NCBI GenBank assembly: GCA_958352885.1
Contig: CATWQI010000008.1
Coordinates: 1-64,000 of the forward strand
DNA length: 64,000 nucleotides
Source: an uncultured Duncaniella sp.
GTDB taxonomy: Bacteria > Bacteroidota > Bacteroidia > Bacteroidales > Muribaculaceae
Direction: 5' to 3'
Shown here: one piece after another, positions 1 through 7,112 of the stretch
Layout of the letters: every line of letters starts with the position of its first letter
Position numbering within the stretch: the stretch's first letter is position 1
Notes under the pieces: generated by a model
Databases searched by the model: none
Told to the model about the DNA's origin: nothing
What the model saw: the letters and a program-made list of their open reading frames with translations, nothing else
Position numbers and translations under genes: made by a program

Positions 1-1
1 C

Positions 2-55
2 ATAACTTCCGGAGATTACGAACGATACTACGACGATATGTACAAGAACAGGTAA
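2..55 (+). CDS. 3' end of an unidentified gene (partial)
   Basis: The window opens inside a reading frame that gives the C-terminal residues ITSGDYERYYDDMYKNR and then TAA. The charged, tyrosine-rich tail looks like real coding sequence rather than noise. Seventeen residues are too few to name a family. The next gene has its own promoter, so this is the last gene of the upstream transcript. A weak stem around 92-118 followed by a T-run could be its terminator. Confidence 0.45.
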   Translation: MTSGDYERYYDDMYKNR

Positions 56-187
56 TACACCTTGACAAGTAATTAAAACTCATTCAGGAGCGTGATGGAG
101 AGCAATTCCCTATTGCGCTTTTTTTATCTTTTTTGATTCTGTTTTTTCTTTTTGATTATTTTGAGGAAAGTTTGGTGTGGGGAAATG

Positions 188-218
188 TTGCGGAAATGAT
201 TAAAATATGTTAACTTTG
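188..218 (+). promoter_or_regulatory. Bacteroidetes-type promoter of the DUF1846 gene
   Basis: TTG at 188-190 and TAACTTTG at 211-218 are separated by 20 bp, matching the Bacteroidetes vegetative consensus (TTTG, 19-21 bp, TAnnTTTG). The ATG at 227 lies 8 nt after the -7 element, so the predicted transcript has almost no 5' leader. Confidence 0.8.
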
Positions 219-226
219 CAGTCCGT

Positions 227-1693
227 ATGAAGTACGGTTTTGACAACGAGAAATATCTCAAAATTCAGTCCGAACACATCAAGGAGCGTATAGCCCAGTT
301 CGGCAACAAGCTTTACCTCGAATTAGGGGGTAAACTCTTCGATGACCATCACGCAAGCCGCGTGTTGCCCGGTTTCCAACCTGACAGCAAGCTCAGAATG
401 CTTTCACAGCTCAGTGACCACGCCGAGATTGTGATAGTAATCAGTGCGCTTGATATCGAGAAAAACAAAGTGCGCAATGACTTGGGCATTACATACGATA
501 TGGATGTGCTGCGTCTGCGCAACGAGTTCCAGCAGCGCGGATTCCTGGTCAGTTCAGTGGTTGTGACACATTACAACGGTCAGAGCAGCGCCGATGCATT
601 CCGCGCACGCCTCGAACGCATGGGTATCACCACATATTACCATTATACCATTGACGGCTATCCCACCAATGTGCAGCTTATTGACTCGGACGATGGCTTC
701 GGCAAAAACGACTATGTGGTCACCACACGTCCGCTGGTCATTGTTACCGCACCCGGACCCGGCAGCGGTAAAATGGCTGTATGCCTCAGCCAGCTCTATA
801 ATGAGCACAAGCGCGGCATTGAAGCCGGATATGCCAAGTTTGAGACTTTCCCCGTATGGAGCCTGCCCCTCAAGCATCCGGTCAACATAGCTTACGAGGC
901 TGCGACCGCCGACCTCAACGATGTCAATATGATTGACCCGTTCCATCTCGAGGCATATGGCAAGACTGCAATCAACTACAACCGTGACATCGAGATTTTC
1001 CCCGTCCTGAATGCCCTGTTTGAAGGTATCTATGGCGAAAACCCATATAAATCTCCTACCGACATGGGTGTCAACATGGTGGGATTCTGCATAAATGATG
1101 ACGAGGTCTGCTGTGAGGCTTCCAAGAATGAAATAATACGCCGTTACTATACGGCTCTCAACCGTCTCGCCCAGGGCGACGGCAACGACAGCGAGGTCAA
1201 CAAGATAGCATTACTGTTCAAGCAGGCTAAGATTGCCCCGTCCTACCGCAAACCCATCATTGCCGCCAAGGAGCGTGCCGAGCGCAGCGGTGTACCGTGC
1301 TCAGCAATCGAACTTGCCGACGGAACTATCATCACAGCCGAAACCAGTTCTCTACTCGGACCGAGTGCGGCTCTCATCCTTAATGCCATCAAACATCTGG
1401 CAGGGATTGACCATTCGGTCAAACTGATTCCGCAGGATATGATAGAACCTATCCAGCATACAAAAATACATTATCTCCGCAGCCGTAACCCGCGTCTACA
1501 TACCGATGAGGTACTTGTGGCGCTTGCGGTGCTCAGCACTCATGACGAAAATTGCCGCCGCGCACTTGAAAAGCTTCCTGAGCTTTACGGATGCCAGGTG
1601 CATTCCACTGTGATGCTCGGTGAAGTTGACCATAAGATTTTCAAGAAACTCGGAGTGGGTCTGACCTGTGACCCTGCAAAAAAGCAGAAATAG
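227..1693 (+). CDS. DUF1846 (UPF0371) family protein
   Basis: The 488-residue product is full length for the DUF1846/UPF0371 family, which is widespread in gut bacteria and has no agreed biochemical role. The N-terminus begins MKYGFDNEKYLK, the usual family start, so the ATG at 227 is supported even though no ribosome-binding site precedes it. A glycine-rich phosphate-binding-type loop, APGPGSGK, lies near residues 175-182, which suggests a nucleotide or phosphate ligand; that is inference from the motif only. There is no signal peptide or membrane segment, so it is probably cytoplasmic. It is a single-gene unit with its own promoter, and the converging hypothetical gene starts only 5 bp past its stop. 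Confidence 0.9.
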   Translation: MKYGFDNEKYLKIQSEHIKERIAQFGNKLYLELGGKLFDDHHASRVLPGFQPDSKLRMLSQLSDHAEIVIVISALDIEKNKVRNDLGITYDMDVLRLRNEFQQRGFLVSSVVVTHYNGQSSADAFRARLERMGITTYYHYTIDGYPTNVQLIDSDDGFGKNDYVVTTRPLVIVTAPGPGSGKMAVCLSQLYNEHKRGIEAGYAKFETFPVWSLPLKHPVNIAYEAATADLNDVNMIDPFHLEAYGKTAINYNRDIEIFPVLNALFEGIYGENPYKSPTDMGVNMVGFCINDDEVCCEASKNEIIRRYYTALNRLAQGDGNDSEVNKIALLFKQAKIAPSYRKPIIAAKERAERSGVPCSAIELADGTIITAETSSLLGPSAALILNAIKHLAGIDHSVKLIPQDMIEPIQHTKIHYLRSRNPRLHTDEVLVALAVLSTHDENCRRALEKLPELYGCQVHSTVMLGEVDHKIFKKLGVGLTCDPAKKQK

Positions 1694-1698
1694 CTGGA

Positions 1699-2157
1699 TT
1701 ACCAATAACTCATTCTGCATACCTTATCATACTCGCGGGAGAGGCGTTCAAGCCTCTCCCGCTCTGCTTTTGCAGCCGAGGCTTTGTCCGGACTGTCAAG
1801 AATTACAGTCATATCGGCAGAGGCACATGGATGTGGTGATTGATTTTCCGGGAATGATTCGCCGACTTCCCGATGCGAAGAGGAGATTAGCGACTGACGG
1901 CGACGTGCGGCACGCTCACGGGCAGCCTTGGAACGGCGGGCAGATTTGTCAATCAGCTCCTTGACTGATTGCCATTTCTCCCGGTTTATGTTGTCGTTTT
2001 TTGACGGTTCCACCTCGCCTTCTATATAATTGAGGGCTGCAAACATTGTATCGTGGAACTGTTCGGACGAAATTTCGGCTGAGCGTGTCATTTCCATTAT
2101 CCGGGTAAGGATTTTCCCGACAGCAGCTTCTGATATCCGATATTTGTGAGTTTTCAT
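1699..2157 (-). CDS. hypothetical protein, basic and helical
   Basis: The 152-residue product has no signal peptide or membrane segment and no family I recognise. The first half (MKTHKYRISEAAVGKILTRI) looks folded. The middle, residues about 75-95, is rich in Arg, Ala and Lys (RRSKAARERAARRRQS), and the C-terminal third is again charged and helix-prone. This could be a nucleic-acid-binding or coiled-coil protein, but nothing proves it. It converges on the DUF1846 gene, with the two stop codons 5 bp apart. A -7 element and an inverted repeat lie 45-110 bp upstream of its ATG. Confidence 0.6.
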   Translation of the reverse strand: MKTHKYRISEAAVGKILTRIMEMTRSAEISSEQFHDTMFAALNYIEGEVEPSKNDNINREKWQSVKELIDKSARRSKAARERAARRRQSLISSSHREVGESFPENQSPHPCASADMTVILDSPDKASAAKAERERLERLSREYDKVCRMSYW

Positions 2158-2202
2158 AGTTTATAATTCGACAGTGTTATATAGATGAATCAAAATGCGG
2201 AT

Positions 2203-2267
2203 GCGGACAGAAATATTTCCTCCTAACAGTTTCATTTTATACTTCTGTCATTCTGTCCGCAAAGATA
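2203..2267 (-). promoter_or_regulatory. -7 element plus 5'-end inverted repeat ahead of the 152-residue gene
   Basis: On the minus strand TATCTTTG (2267-2260) fits the TAnnTTTG -7 element, although no good -33 element is seen 20 bp upstream. A perfect 10-bp inverted repeat (GCGGACAGAA at 2203-2212 with its complement at 2251-2260) begins at the G of the -7 element, so a transcript starting there would carry most of a hairpin at its extreme 5' end, with a loop of about 38 nt. This could be a leader stem or a binding site. Confidence 0.4.
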
Positions 2268-2556
2268 ATGTGCAGAGAGGGCGTTTTGAGTGCGAATAAT
2301 AAAATTAAAACGATACAAAGTTTTCTACTCATCGGGAGCGGTGGCGGGAAAGCCGAATTAAGCCTATTCGCAAGCGCTCAACATTTCTGAGCTATATTGA
2401 GACGTCAACGCTAAAAATATCCCCACTATCCCAAAGACCTCCGGGATCCACTTCTTAAATGGTGTACTCTGAAAAGACCTTTTAGTTTCTCAAAACTATC
2501 CTCTGCATTTCCACAATGAATCAGCTGAACCAGATTCATATTTCATTTTTGTAAAT
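2268..2556. other. intergenic stretch without a supported gene
   Basis: No credible gene is visible between the promoter region of the 152-residue gene and the stop of the 145-residue gene. A 31-codon minus-strand frame at 2237-2332 begins like a signal peptide (MSRKLCIVLILLFAL) and may be a decayed gene start. No terminator is clear after the 145-residue gene. Confidence 0.4.
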
Positions 2557-2994
2557 TTAATAAATTCTTCGTATCCATCTTTTCGTATCCTCCATCCCCC
2601 ATTGAACATGCCATGCCCTACCATTAGATTTATCCAACAATAAAAATTGATACATATTTCGTGTGGGATAAAGTTCAAATAAGCTACCAGACCATGAAAG
2701 ATCTTCGCTATTTATGGAAACGGATCCCTCCCTATTGATATCTAAAGACCATTGAACCTGTTCTATTAGTCCTGTTCGTGTATCCAATTTTAGAAAATTG
2801 TAGATATTCTCTGTTGGATAGAATTTATAACGATTAGTTGATTCTATTTTTAGGATTCTCATATCTATATCTTCAAGTAATGTAGCCAGATACGACGATA
2901 TCGAATCTCCATTGTTTTTTGACAATGTATCACTCTGAGCCGACATACTAAATACACAAGAAAGCGCAAATATTAATAGTCTTACTTTTCTCAT
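2557..2994 (-). CDS. secreted protein with two YPT-N-(Y/F)-FL-LD repeats
   Basis: The 145-residue product starts with a Sec signal peptide (MRKVRLLIFALSCVFSMSAQ), so it is exported. After residue 50 it holds two similar units: FYPTENIYNFLKLDTRTG with EQVQW, and LYPTRNMYQFLLLDKSNG with HVQW. Short secreted proteins with this repeat are common in Bacteroidales and have no known function; that family memory is unverified here. It is the last gene of a three-gene minus-strand operon (gap 15 bp to the preceding gene) behind the structured leader. A neighbouring frame stays open past its stop, but the family-like ending QWGMEDTKRWIRRIY supports the assigned frame. Confidence 0.65.
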   Translation of the reverse strand: MRKVRLLIFALSCVFSMSAQSDTLSKNNGDSISSYLATLLEDIDMRILKIESTNRYKFYPTENIYNFLKLDTRTGLIEQVQWSLDINREGSVSINSEDLSWSGSLFELYPTRNMYQFLLLDKSNGRAWHVQWGMEDTKRWIRRIY

Positions 2995-3009
2995 AGATAT
3001 ATTTTTTAG

Positions 3010-3876
3010 TTAAACCTCTTCTTCAATCTTTGCATTCCTATGATACCCATGTCGCACATGTGAATCGACAAATATCAATTCTTTGTACCATTCACCATCG
3101 GCATTTTTCTTGTTCTGCATACGTAAGAAGCCGCGTACATGGATGTCGTTGTCGTTTATGATTTTGCGAAACCATTTGGAATCCATGACAATGACTTCTT
3201 GACCAGTCTGATTGAGGACTTTCTTCTTCTCTATGTATTCAAGAGGCGTCCCCTCAATGGCAGTATATGTACCTTGGGGTATTATCAACGCCTCGACCTT
3301 TACATATTTTTTGACAGCCAAATACATGGCAATAAAACGAAGTCGAATTCCAATCTCTTCTATGCGATTTTGAATTGTGCCAGCCAACAAATTGTCATCA
3401 TACAGAATAGAATCCGTCATCAAAAGTTTAGGTTGACCCTCCACATACTCATATCCGGCAGATAAATGGAATACACTGTGCCCATTTTGCTCATGAAAGA
3501 ACCAAACATTCAGCTGATTATCACCAAATCCATATATCAGTGTTTCATTATTCCTAAGTATCAAAATTCCACATTCGTCATTTTCACTGAATTCCTTGAA
3601 TAAGTCAGGCATAATTCTATCGAAGGCTGGAGCACTTTTCTCCATAACCCTTTCAAAAGAGGGCATTACAAGCTCTGGTAATCCCCATTTTGGTCTCAAT
3701 GCTCGTATGTGTTTTAAATGCTTTAATTCTTCATTTAGAATCTCATAATTTGCTAAATTTTGGGGCATAGCAAATGTTAAGCCCTCCTGAAACCCAGGTG
3801 TATCAGGATTAAGCAGCCACGTGATGATAGGACGCTTCTTAATTATCATGAATTCACTCTGATTAGTAAATCTCAT
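3010..3876 (-). CDS. hypothetical protein of accessory-type operon
   Basis: A 288-residue product with no signal peptide or membrane segment, probably cytoplasmic. I do not recognise the family. Conserved-looking stretches are KKRPIITWLLNPDTPGFQEG near the N-terminus and a C-terminal block with DSKWFRKIINDNDIHVRGF and VDSHVRHGYHR, which could be a catalytic or binding region rich in His and Arg. The ATG at 3876 overlaps the stop of the lipoprotein gene by 14 bp; an ATG at 3849 just after that stop is an equally reasonable start. An upstream TTG at 3891 is less likely. Composition is AT-rich like the two flanking genes, which suggests transfer as a unit. Confidence 0.6.
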   Translation of the reverse strand: MRFTNQSEFMIIKKRPIITWLLNPDTPGFQEGLTFAMPQNLANYEILNEELKHLKHIRALRPKWGLPELVMPSFERVMEKSAPAFDRIMPDLFKEFSENDECGILILRNNETLIYGFGDNQLNVWFFHEQNGHSVFHLSAGYEYVEGQPKLLMTDSILYDDNLLAGTIQNRIEEIGIRLRFIAMYLAVKKYVKVEALIIPQGTYTAIEGTPLEYIEKKKVLNQTGQEVIVMDSKWFRKIINDNDIHVRGFLRMQNKKNADGEWYKELIFVDSHVRHGYHRNAKIEEEV

Positions 3877-4546
3877 CTTGTATTTTATCAATCATGTCAG
3901 AAATATCATCTGATGATGATATTGCCACCATGATTTTGGCAATTGCGTCATAGTCTTCCTTTGGATAAACAGCTTTTTCATTAAAGTCCTTATCACAAAA
4001 GAATACATATTCGCCAAAAAGGTCAACTGTTCCCGCACCATTGAGGCTTTTGAATTTATGACATACTTTCCACCCATCAAAATCCCCTATCTTCAAGACT
4101 GCTTCCAACTCCAAATAAGATTGTCTGCTCTTAATTTTTGAGAATTGTTTTTGAATTCGGTCTTTTGTTTTATCTAAAAGCTCTTGATTGTTATCTCGTT
4201 CCTCTTTTGCCCTACGATATTCCCCTTTACTGAACGCAGTATCATATCCGGTTGGAGACCACATCTCCATAAAACTTTCTGCTCTTTCGACTTCATTTGC
4301 ATACTCTTGTGCAGAGTTGAAGAGTTTTATCATGTCCAATGTCATTTTAATAGCCTGCTCATCTGTTGACAATGCGACAAATGAACTATCCACAATTGTC
4401 TGCAATGGTTCATAGCTATCAAAATGATATAGAACGCCTTTTAGATAATCAGCTGCCATTGTCTGCGCCTTCTCTTCATTCGATGGGCTACACGCTGAAA
4501 GAGAAAGTATAGAGGCCGTAATTACTATTATTGATTTGAGTTTCAT
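3863..4546 (-). CDS. lipoprotein, unknown function
   Basis: A 227-residue product whose N-terminus MKLKSIIVITASILSLSAC ends in a lipobox (LSAC), so it should be lipidated at Cys19 and anchored in the envelope. The mature part is helical and charged, with EYANEVERAESFMEMWSPTGYD and a long basic stretch near residues 110-145. No family is recognised. It is the first gene of the operon, translationally coupled to the next gene by overlap. Its mRNA would begin about 255 nt upstream and carry the pseudoknot leader, which suggests post-transcriptional control. Confidence 0.7.
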   Translation of the reverse strand: MKLKSIIVITASILSLSACSPSNEEKAQTMAADYLKGVLYHFDSYEPLQTIVDSSFVALSTDEQAIKMTLDMIKLFNSAQEYANEVERAESFMEMWSPTGYDTAFSKGEYRRAKEERDNNQELLDKTKDRIQKQFSKIKSRQSYLELEAVLKIGDFDGWKVCHKFKSLNGAGTVDLFGEYVFFCDKDFNEKAVYPKEDYDAIAKIMVAISSSDDISDMIDKIQDEIY

Positions 4547-4602
4547 TTTGATATTAAGGAGTTAATCTGTCGCAATTCCCAAAACAGATGTTTATAAAAC
4601 CA

Positions 4603-4765
4603 CAAAGCGTGGAACTGCAATGCCACGTCTTAGAATGGAGGCCCTGAGAAAGCCTGTGAGCAGATGTAACAATAGCAGCCCACGCCGTAGCGTGAGAACC
4701 ACTATGCTACTCTTGCTCTGTCGAAGTTTCTCAGGTTTCCACTCTCAAGAGATTAGCATAACGCT
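4603..4765 (-). ncRNA. candidate structured leader RNA (pseudoknot) of the lipoprotein operon
   Basis: Between the promoter at 4807-4837 and the lipoprotein ATG lies a long non-coding stretch with several helices that can be paired by hand. Stem B: 4632-4651 with 4727-4745, about 19 pairs with G-U wobbles. Stem A: 4703-4715 with 4746-4760, 13 pairs (7 plus 6 around a 2-nt bulge). Stem A crosses stem B and abuts it, which makes an H-type pseudoknot. A hairpin CACGC-CGTA-GCGTG lies at 4681-4694 and another, CGTGG/CCACG with a 10-nt loop, at 4608-4627. The minus strand is favoured by the promoter. It could be a cis-regulatory leader or an independent RNA; no known class was identified. Confidence 0.65.
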
Positions 4766-4806
4766 TCTTTTTTTAATGTCGTGATGGGACTACTCCCAAT
4801 CGGTCA

Positions 4807-4837
4807 CAAAGTTACAACTTTTTAAGGCTCGTGTCAA
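4807..4837 (-). promoter_or_regulatory. promoter of the pseudoknot leader and lipoprotein operon
   Basis: On the minus strand TTG (4837-4835) and TAACTTTG (4814-4807) are separated by 20 bp, a full Bacteroidetes-type match. Predicted transcription starts near 4803, about 255 nt before the lipoprotein ATG. Confidence 0.75.
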
Positions 4838-4854
4838 TAGCTTATGCAAAAATA

Positions 4855-4897
4855 AGTTTGGTTTAGTATTTGATATATACACCTATTGAACCAAACT
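4855..4897. repeat. 9-bp inverted repeat
   Basis: AGTTTGGTT (4855-4863) and AACCAAACT (4889-4897) form a perfect inverted repeat with a 25-nt AT-rich spacer. It lies just upstream of the leader promoter. It may be an operator, a mobile-element end or chance. Confidence 0.35.
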
Positions 4898-4956
4898 AAG
4901 AAATATATGCGGGGCAAAAGGAAAAAGCACTTATCCAATTTGCAAACAGTCAAACA

Positions 4957-4991
4957 GAAAACGGCAGTAAGGAGTCAATTCTTATCGCCGT
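4957..4991 (-). terminator. terminator-like hairpin
   Basis: ACGGCAGTAAGGA (4961-4973) pairs with TTCTTATCGCCGT (4979-4991) through a 5-nt loop, with one mismatch and two wobbles. On the minus strand it is followed by TTTTCTGTTTG. It sits 60 bp after the stop of the minus-strand gene remnant and probably terminated that gene. Confidence 0.5.
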
Positions 4992-5051
4992 CTATTTTAC
5001 CACCTGCACAATATATTGGAGGTTAAACTTTTTGGTAAACACTTTATATAT

Positions 5052-5198
5052 TTACCACTTGAATTCAATAATTTCCGGGTCTTCTGTTCCCCATTCATTT
5101 GTTGTCTGAGTAGTTAACATCGCCATCATCTTCCGAACGCTTTTTATAAATGCAGTGAGGCGCAAGACTGTTATCAAATTCCGCCAATGGATTCCGGA
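5052..5198 (-). pseudogene. 3' remnant of a minus-strand gene
   Basis: A minus-strand frame encodes about 48 residues ending NEWGTEDPEIIEFKW and a stop, preceded by LITVLRLTAFIKSVRKMMAM. It has a gene-like C-terminus and its own downstream hairpin, but is closed by an in-frame stop at 5199-5201 with no start or room for the 5' part. On the other side of the junction the coding sequence belongs to a plus-strand outer-membrane gene. I read it as the tail of a truncated gene of unknown family. Confidence 0.4.
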
Positions 5199-5229
5199 TT
5201 ACCTCTGCACTGAAAATGAAAACAACTAG

Positions 5230-6144
5230 ACATTTGGAAGATTCAGCGCCACTGCAGGATTACGTTACGAGCTCGTAAAATCGGACTACTATCTGAATGA
5301 TAGATTGGTGGACGGACAGAGCAAAACGTATAATAATCTGTTCCCATCTGCGAATATAGTCTATTCGCCAGGAGAATTCAGATTCTCTTTGTCGTATAGC
5401 AACCGAATCTCGCGTCCGACATATAATAATCTTACCGGCAACTATTTTTATGTAAATTCAATGCTTTACACCCGTGGGAATCCTTATCTGAAGGCCGCCA
5501 AGCGACAGGACTTCACGGCACAGGCATCTTGGAAATACATAACTATCTCAACCCAATACACTTATACAAAAGATGTCATAACCCAAATTTTTGAGCCATA
5601 CGAGGGCAACGAAAAGATAAATGTATTCACTGTAACCAATACACCCAACCAAAAACTGTTCTCACTATATCTGAACGCTTCACCGGTATTCGGAATATAT
5701 CACCCATCGCTCTCCTTGGGAATGCAAAAGCAGTGGTTTGGGATTAACTATCGTGACCAATATTTGAAGTCAGGTAGTCCAATATTTACAATACAGATGC
5801 AGAATACGTTTACACTCCCGAAAGACTGGTTTATCGAGGCATCGTTTTGGTGGCGCAGCAGGGGCGACTGGAAGAACTGGTCTTATACACATACGCAATC
5901 TACCGTTAATCTACGGGTATATAAAATGTTCCTTGACAAATCCCTTACAGTATATTTAGGCGTGAATGATATGTTCAACGGGATGTTGTATCATGCCGAG
6001 ATATATAGCGGCAATGTCAAAACCAAAACCAATGTCAACAATCATGGAAGAAATGTGGAACTGACAATCCGATATAACTTCAATACATCCAAAAGCCGGT
6101 ATAAAGGGACCGGCGCAGGACAAGCCGAAAAGAATAGATTTTGA
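5230..6144 (+). pseudogene. 3' remnant of a TonB-receptor-like outer-membrane barrel gene
   Basis: The frame is open from just after a TAG at 5227-5229 to the stop at 6144 and reads as beta-barrel throughout (TFGRFSATAGLRYELVKSDYY, then SLSYSNRISRPTYNNL). About 300 residues of the C-terminal barrel remain, ending SKSRYKGTGAGQAEKNRF. The plug and N-terminal barrel, usually 400-600 further residues, and the signal peptide are missing, so it cannot be exported or inserted. A TTG at 5305 could only start a headless fragment. The C-terminus resembles the intact barrel gene at 57177-59255 (SKYKGEAAAASESNRL). Confidence 0.8.
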
Positions 6145-6177
6145 ATATATATAGCTTTTAAAATCAGCCATATGTCA

Positions 6178-6209
6178 CAAAAAAAGGACTGCCACGAAAA
6201 AGGCAGTCC
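6178..6209 (-). terminator. intrinsic terminator
   Basis: GGACTGCC (6186-6193) and GGCAGTCC (6202-6209) form a perfect 8-bp stem. On the minus strand the stem is followed by a run of T, so it ends the transcript of the 190-residue secreted protein gene, 110 bp beyond its stop. It may also serve the broken barrel gene from the other side. Confidence 0.8.
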
Positions 6210-6322
6210 AGTCATACCAATTGTTTCTTTTTTTATTCAGGGGTTGGAAAATATCACATTCAATCACCCACTCTGATTCGAGGGGTTCGGGATAGCTTCT
6301 ACAGAACATCTGCGAATGAGAT

Positions 6323-6895
6323 TCATTTGTTGTGTCCCGAAATAGCAGAACCCATATTGATTTTATCCAGATACTGAATCTTGGCATAACAACTCCCCAT
6401 GCCTTGATGGTCAAGTGACAAGCGAATATATCCGGCGGGAGTTTCAAATGTGGAAATATATATACAATTATCCACCTTTTGGCTACGCAATCGTGAAGAG
6501 TTGTCGTCCAGCACTTTGTATCCATTGAAATCCTCGATACATTCCGTTGGATTACCGTACTTCTTACTCAACATGGTTTTCAGATGATTGTACCTCAATT
6601 CAAGTGATGACCATTCATTATCCTCAGGGAAGAGAACACTAACGGAACTTACTTTACCAGAATTCGTTGAAATCCCGACAATGCAACCTTTGATACCAGC
6701 GAACTCACCACGCATGACCGCTATCCCGTCTTTGTCTCCGAGGTATGCAAATCCGGCTGACTTCATTTCAGACACATATTCGTCAAGAGAACCATCAATC
6801 GGCACTCCCCGGAAGTCAAGGTGCTCACCGTTTGATTGCGCAATGGATGCCAGGAAAGACAGCATCAATGCAAATGATAACAAAATCCCTTTCAT
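6323..6895 (-). CDS. secreted hypothetical protein
   Basis: A 190-residue product with a Sec signal peptide (MKGILLSFALMLSFLASIAQ). The ATG at 6895 is chosen because it puts the signal peptide at the N-terminus and follows AAGGATTG; the frame is open 13 codons further upstream. The mature part (LDFRGVPIDGSLDEYVSEM and KYGNPTECIEDFNGYKV) resembles small exported Bacteroidales proteins of unknown function, probably alpha/beta. A clear promoter lies about 155 bp upstream, leaving a leader of about 150 nt, and the gene has its own terminator. Confidence 0.65.
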   Translation of the reverse strand: MKGILLSFALMLSFLASIAQSNGEHLDFRGVPIDGSLDEYVSEMKSAGFAYLGDKDGIAVMRGEFAGIKGCIVGISTNSGKVSSVSVLFPEDNEWSSLELRYNHLKTMLSKKYGNPTECIEDFNGYKVLDDNSSRLRSQKVDNCIYISTFETPAGYIRLSLDHQGMGSCYAKIQYLDKINMGSAISGHNK

Positions 6896-7051
6896 ACTAC
6901 AATCCTTTATATGGTTAAACATCTGATTGTACAATCCAAGTCCACATAATTATCATGCAGATACCATTTCATCGACGATACCACAGGATGAAGCATACGC
7001 ATCATTTCCGGTATCACGGGAAGGGAAGACAGAATCCCTTTCCGTCAATTG

Positions 7052-7082
7052 CAAATTTAAGTATTTTTCAGTGAAATATCAA
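7052..7082 (-). promoter_or_regulatory. promoter of the 190-residue secreted protein gene
   Basis: Minus-strand TTG (7082-7080) and TAAATTTG (7059-7052) lie 20 bp apart, a full match to the Bacteroidetes consensus. Confidence 0.7.
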
Positions 7083-7112
7083 TACTTTAAGCAGGATATT
7101 TTCACTGGATTT

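Noticed and set aside
2237..2332. A 31-codon minus-strand frame starting MSRKLCIVLILLFAL, resembling a signal peptide.
   Set aside because: It is too short to call, overlaps the promoter of the 152-residue gene, and has no ribosome-binding site. It may be a decayed gene start.
2496..2678. A second minus-strand frame overlapping the end of the 145-residue gene, as if a frameshift in a run of five G had cut the protein short.
   Set aside because: The ending of the original frame (QWGMEDTKRWIRRIY) resembles the usual family ending, and the alternative tail has no recognisable repeat. I kept the gene as intact.
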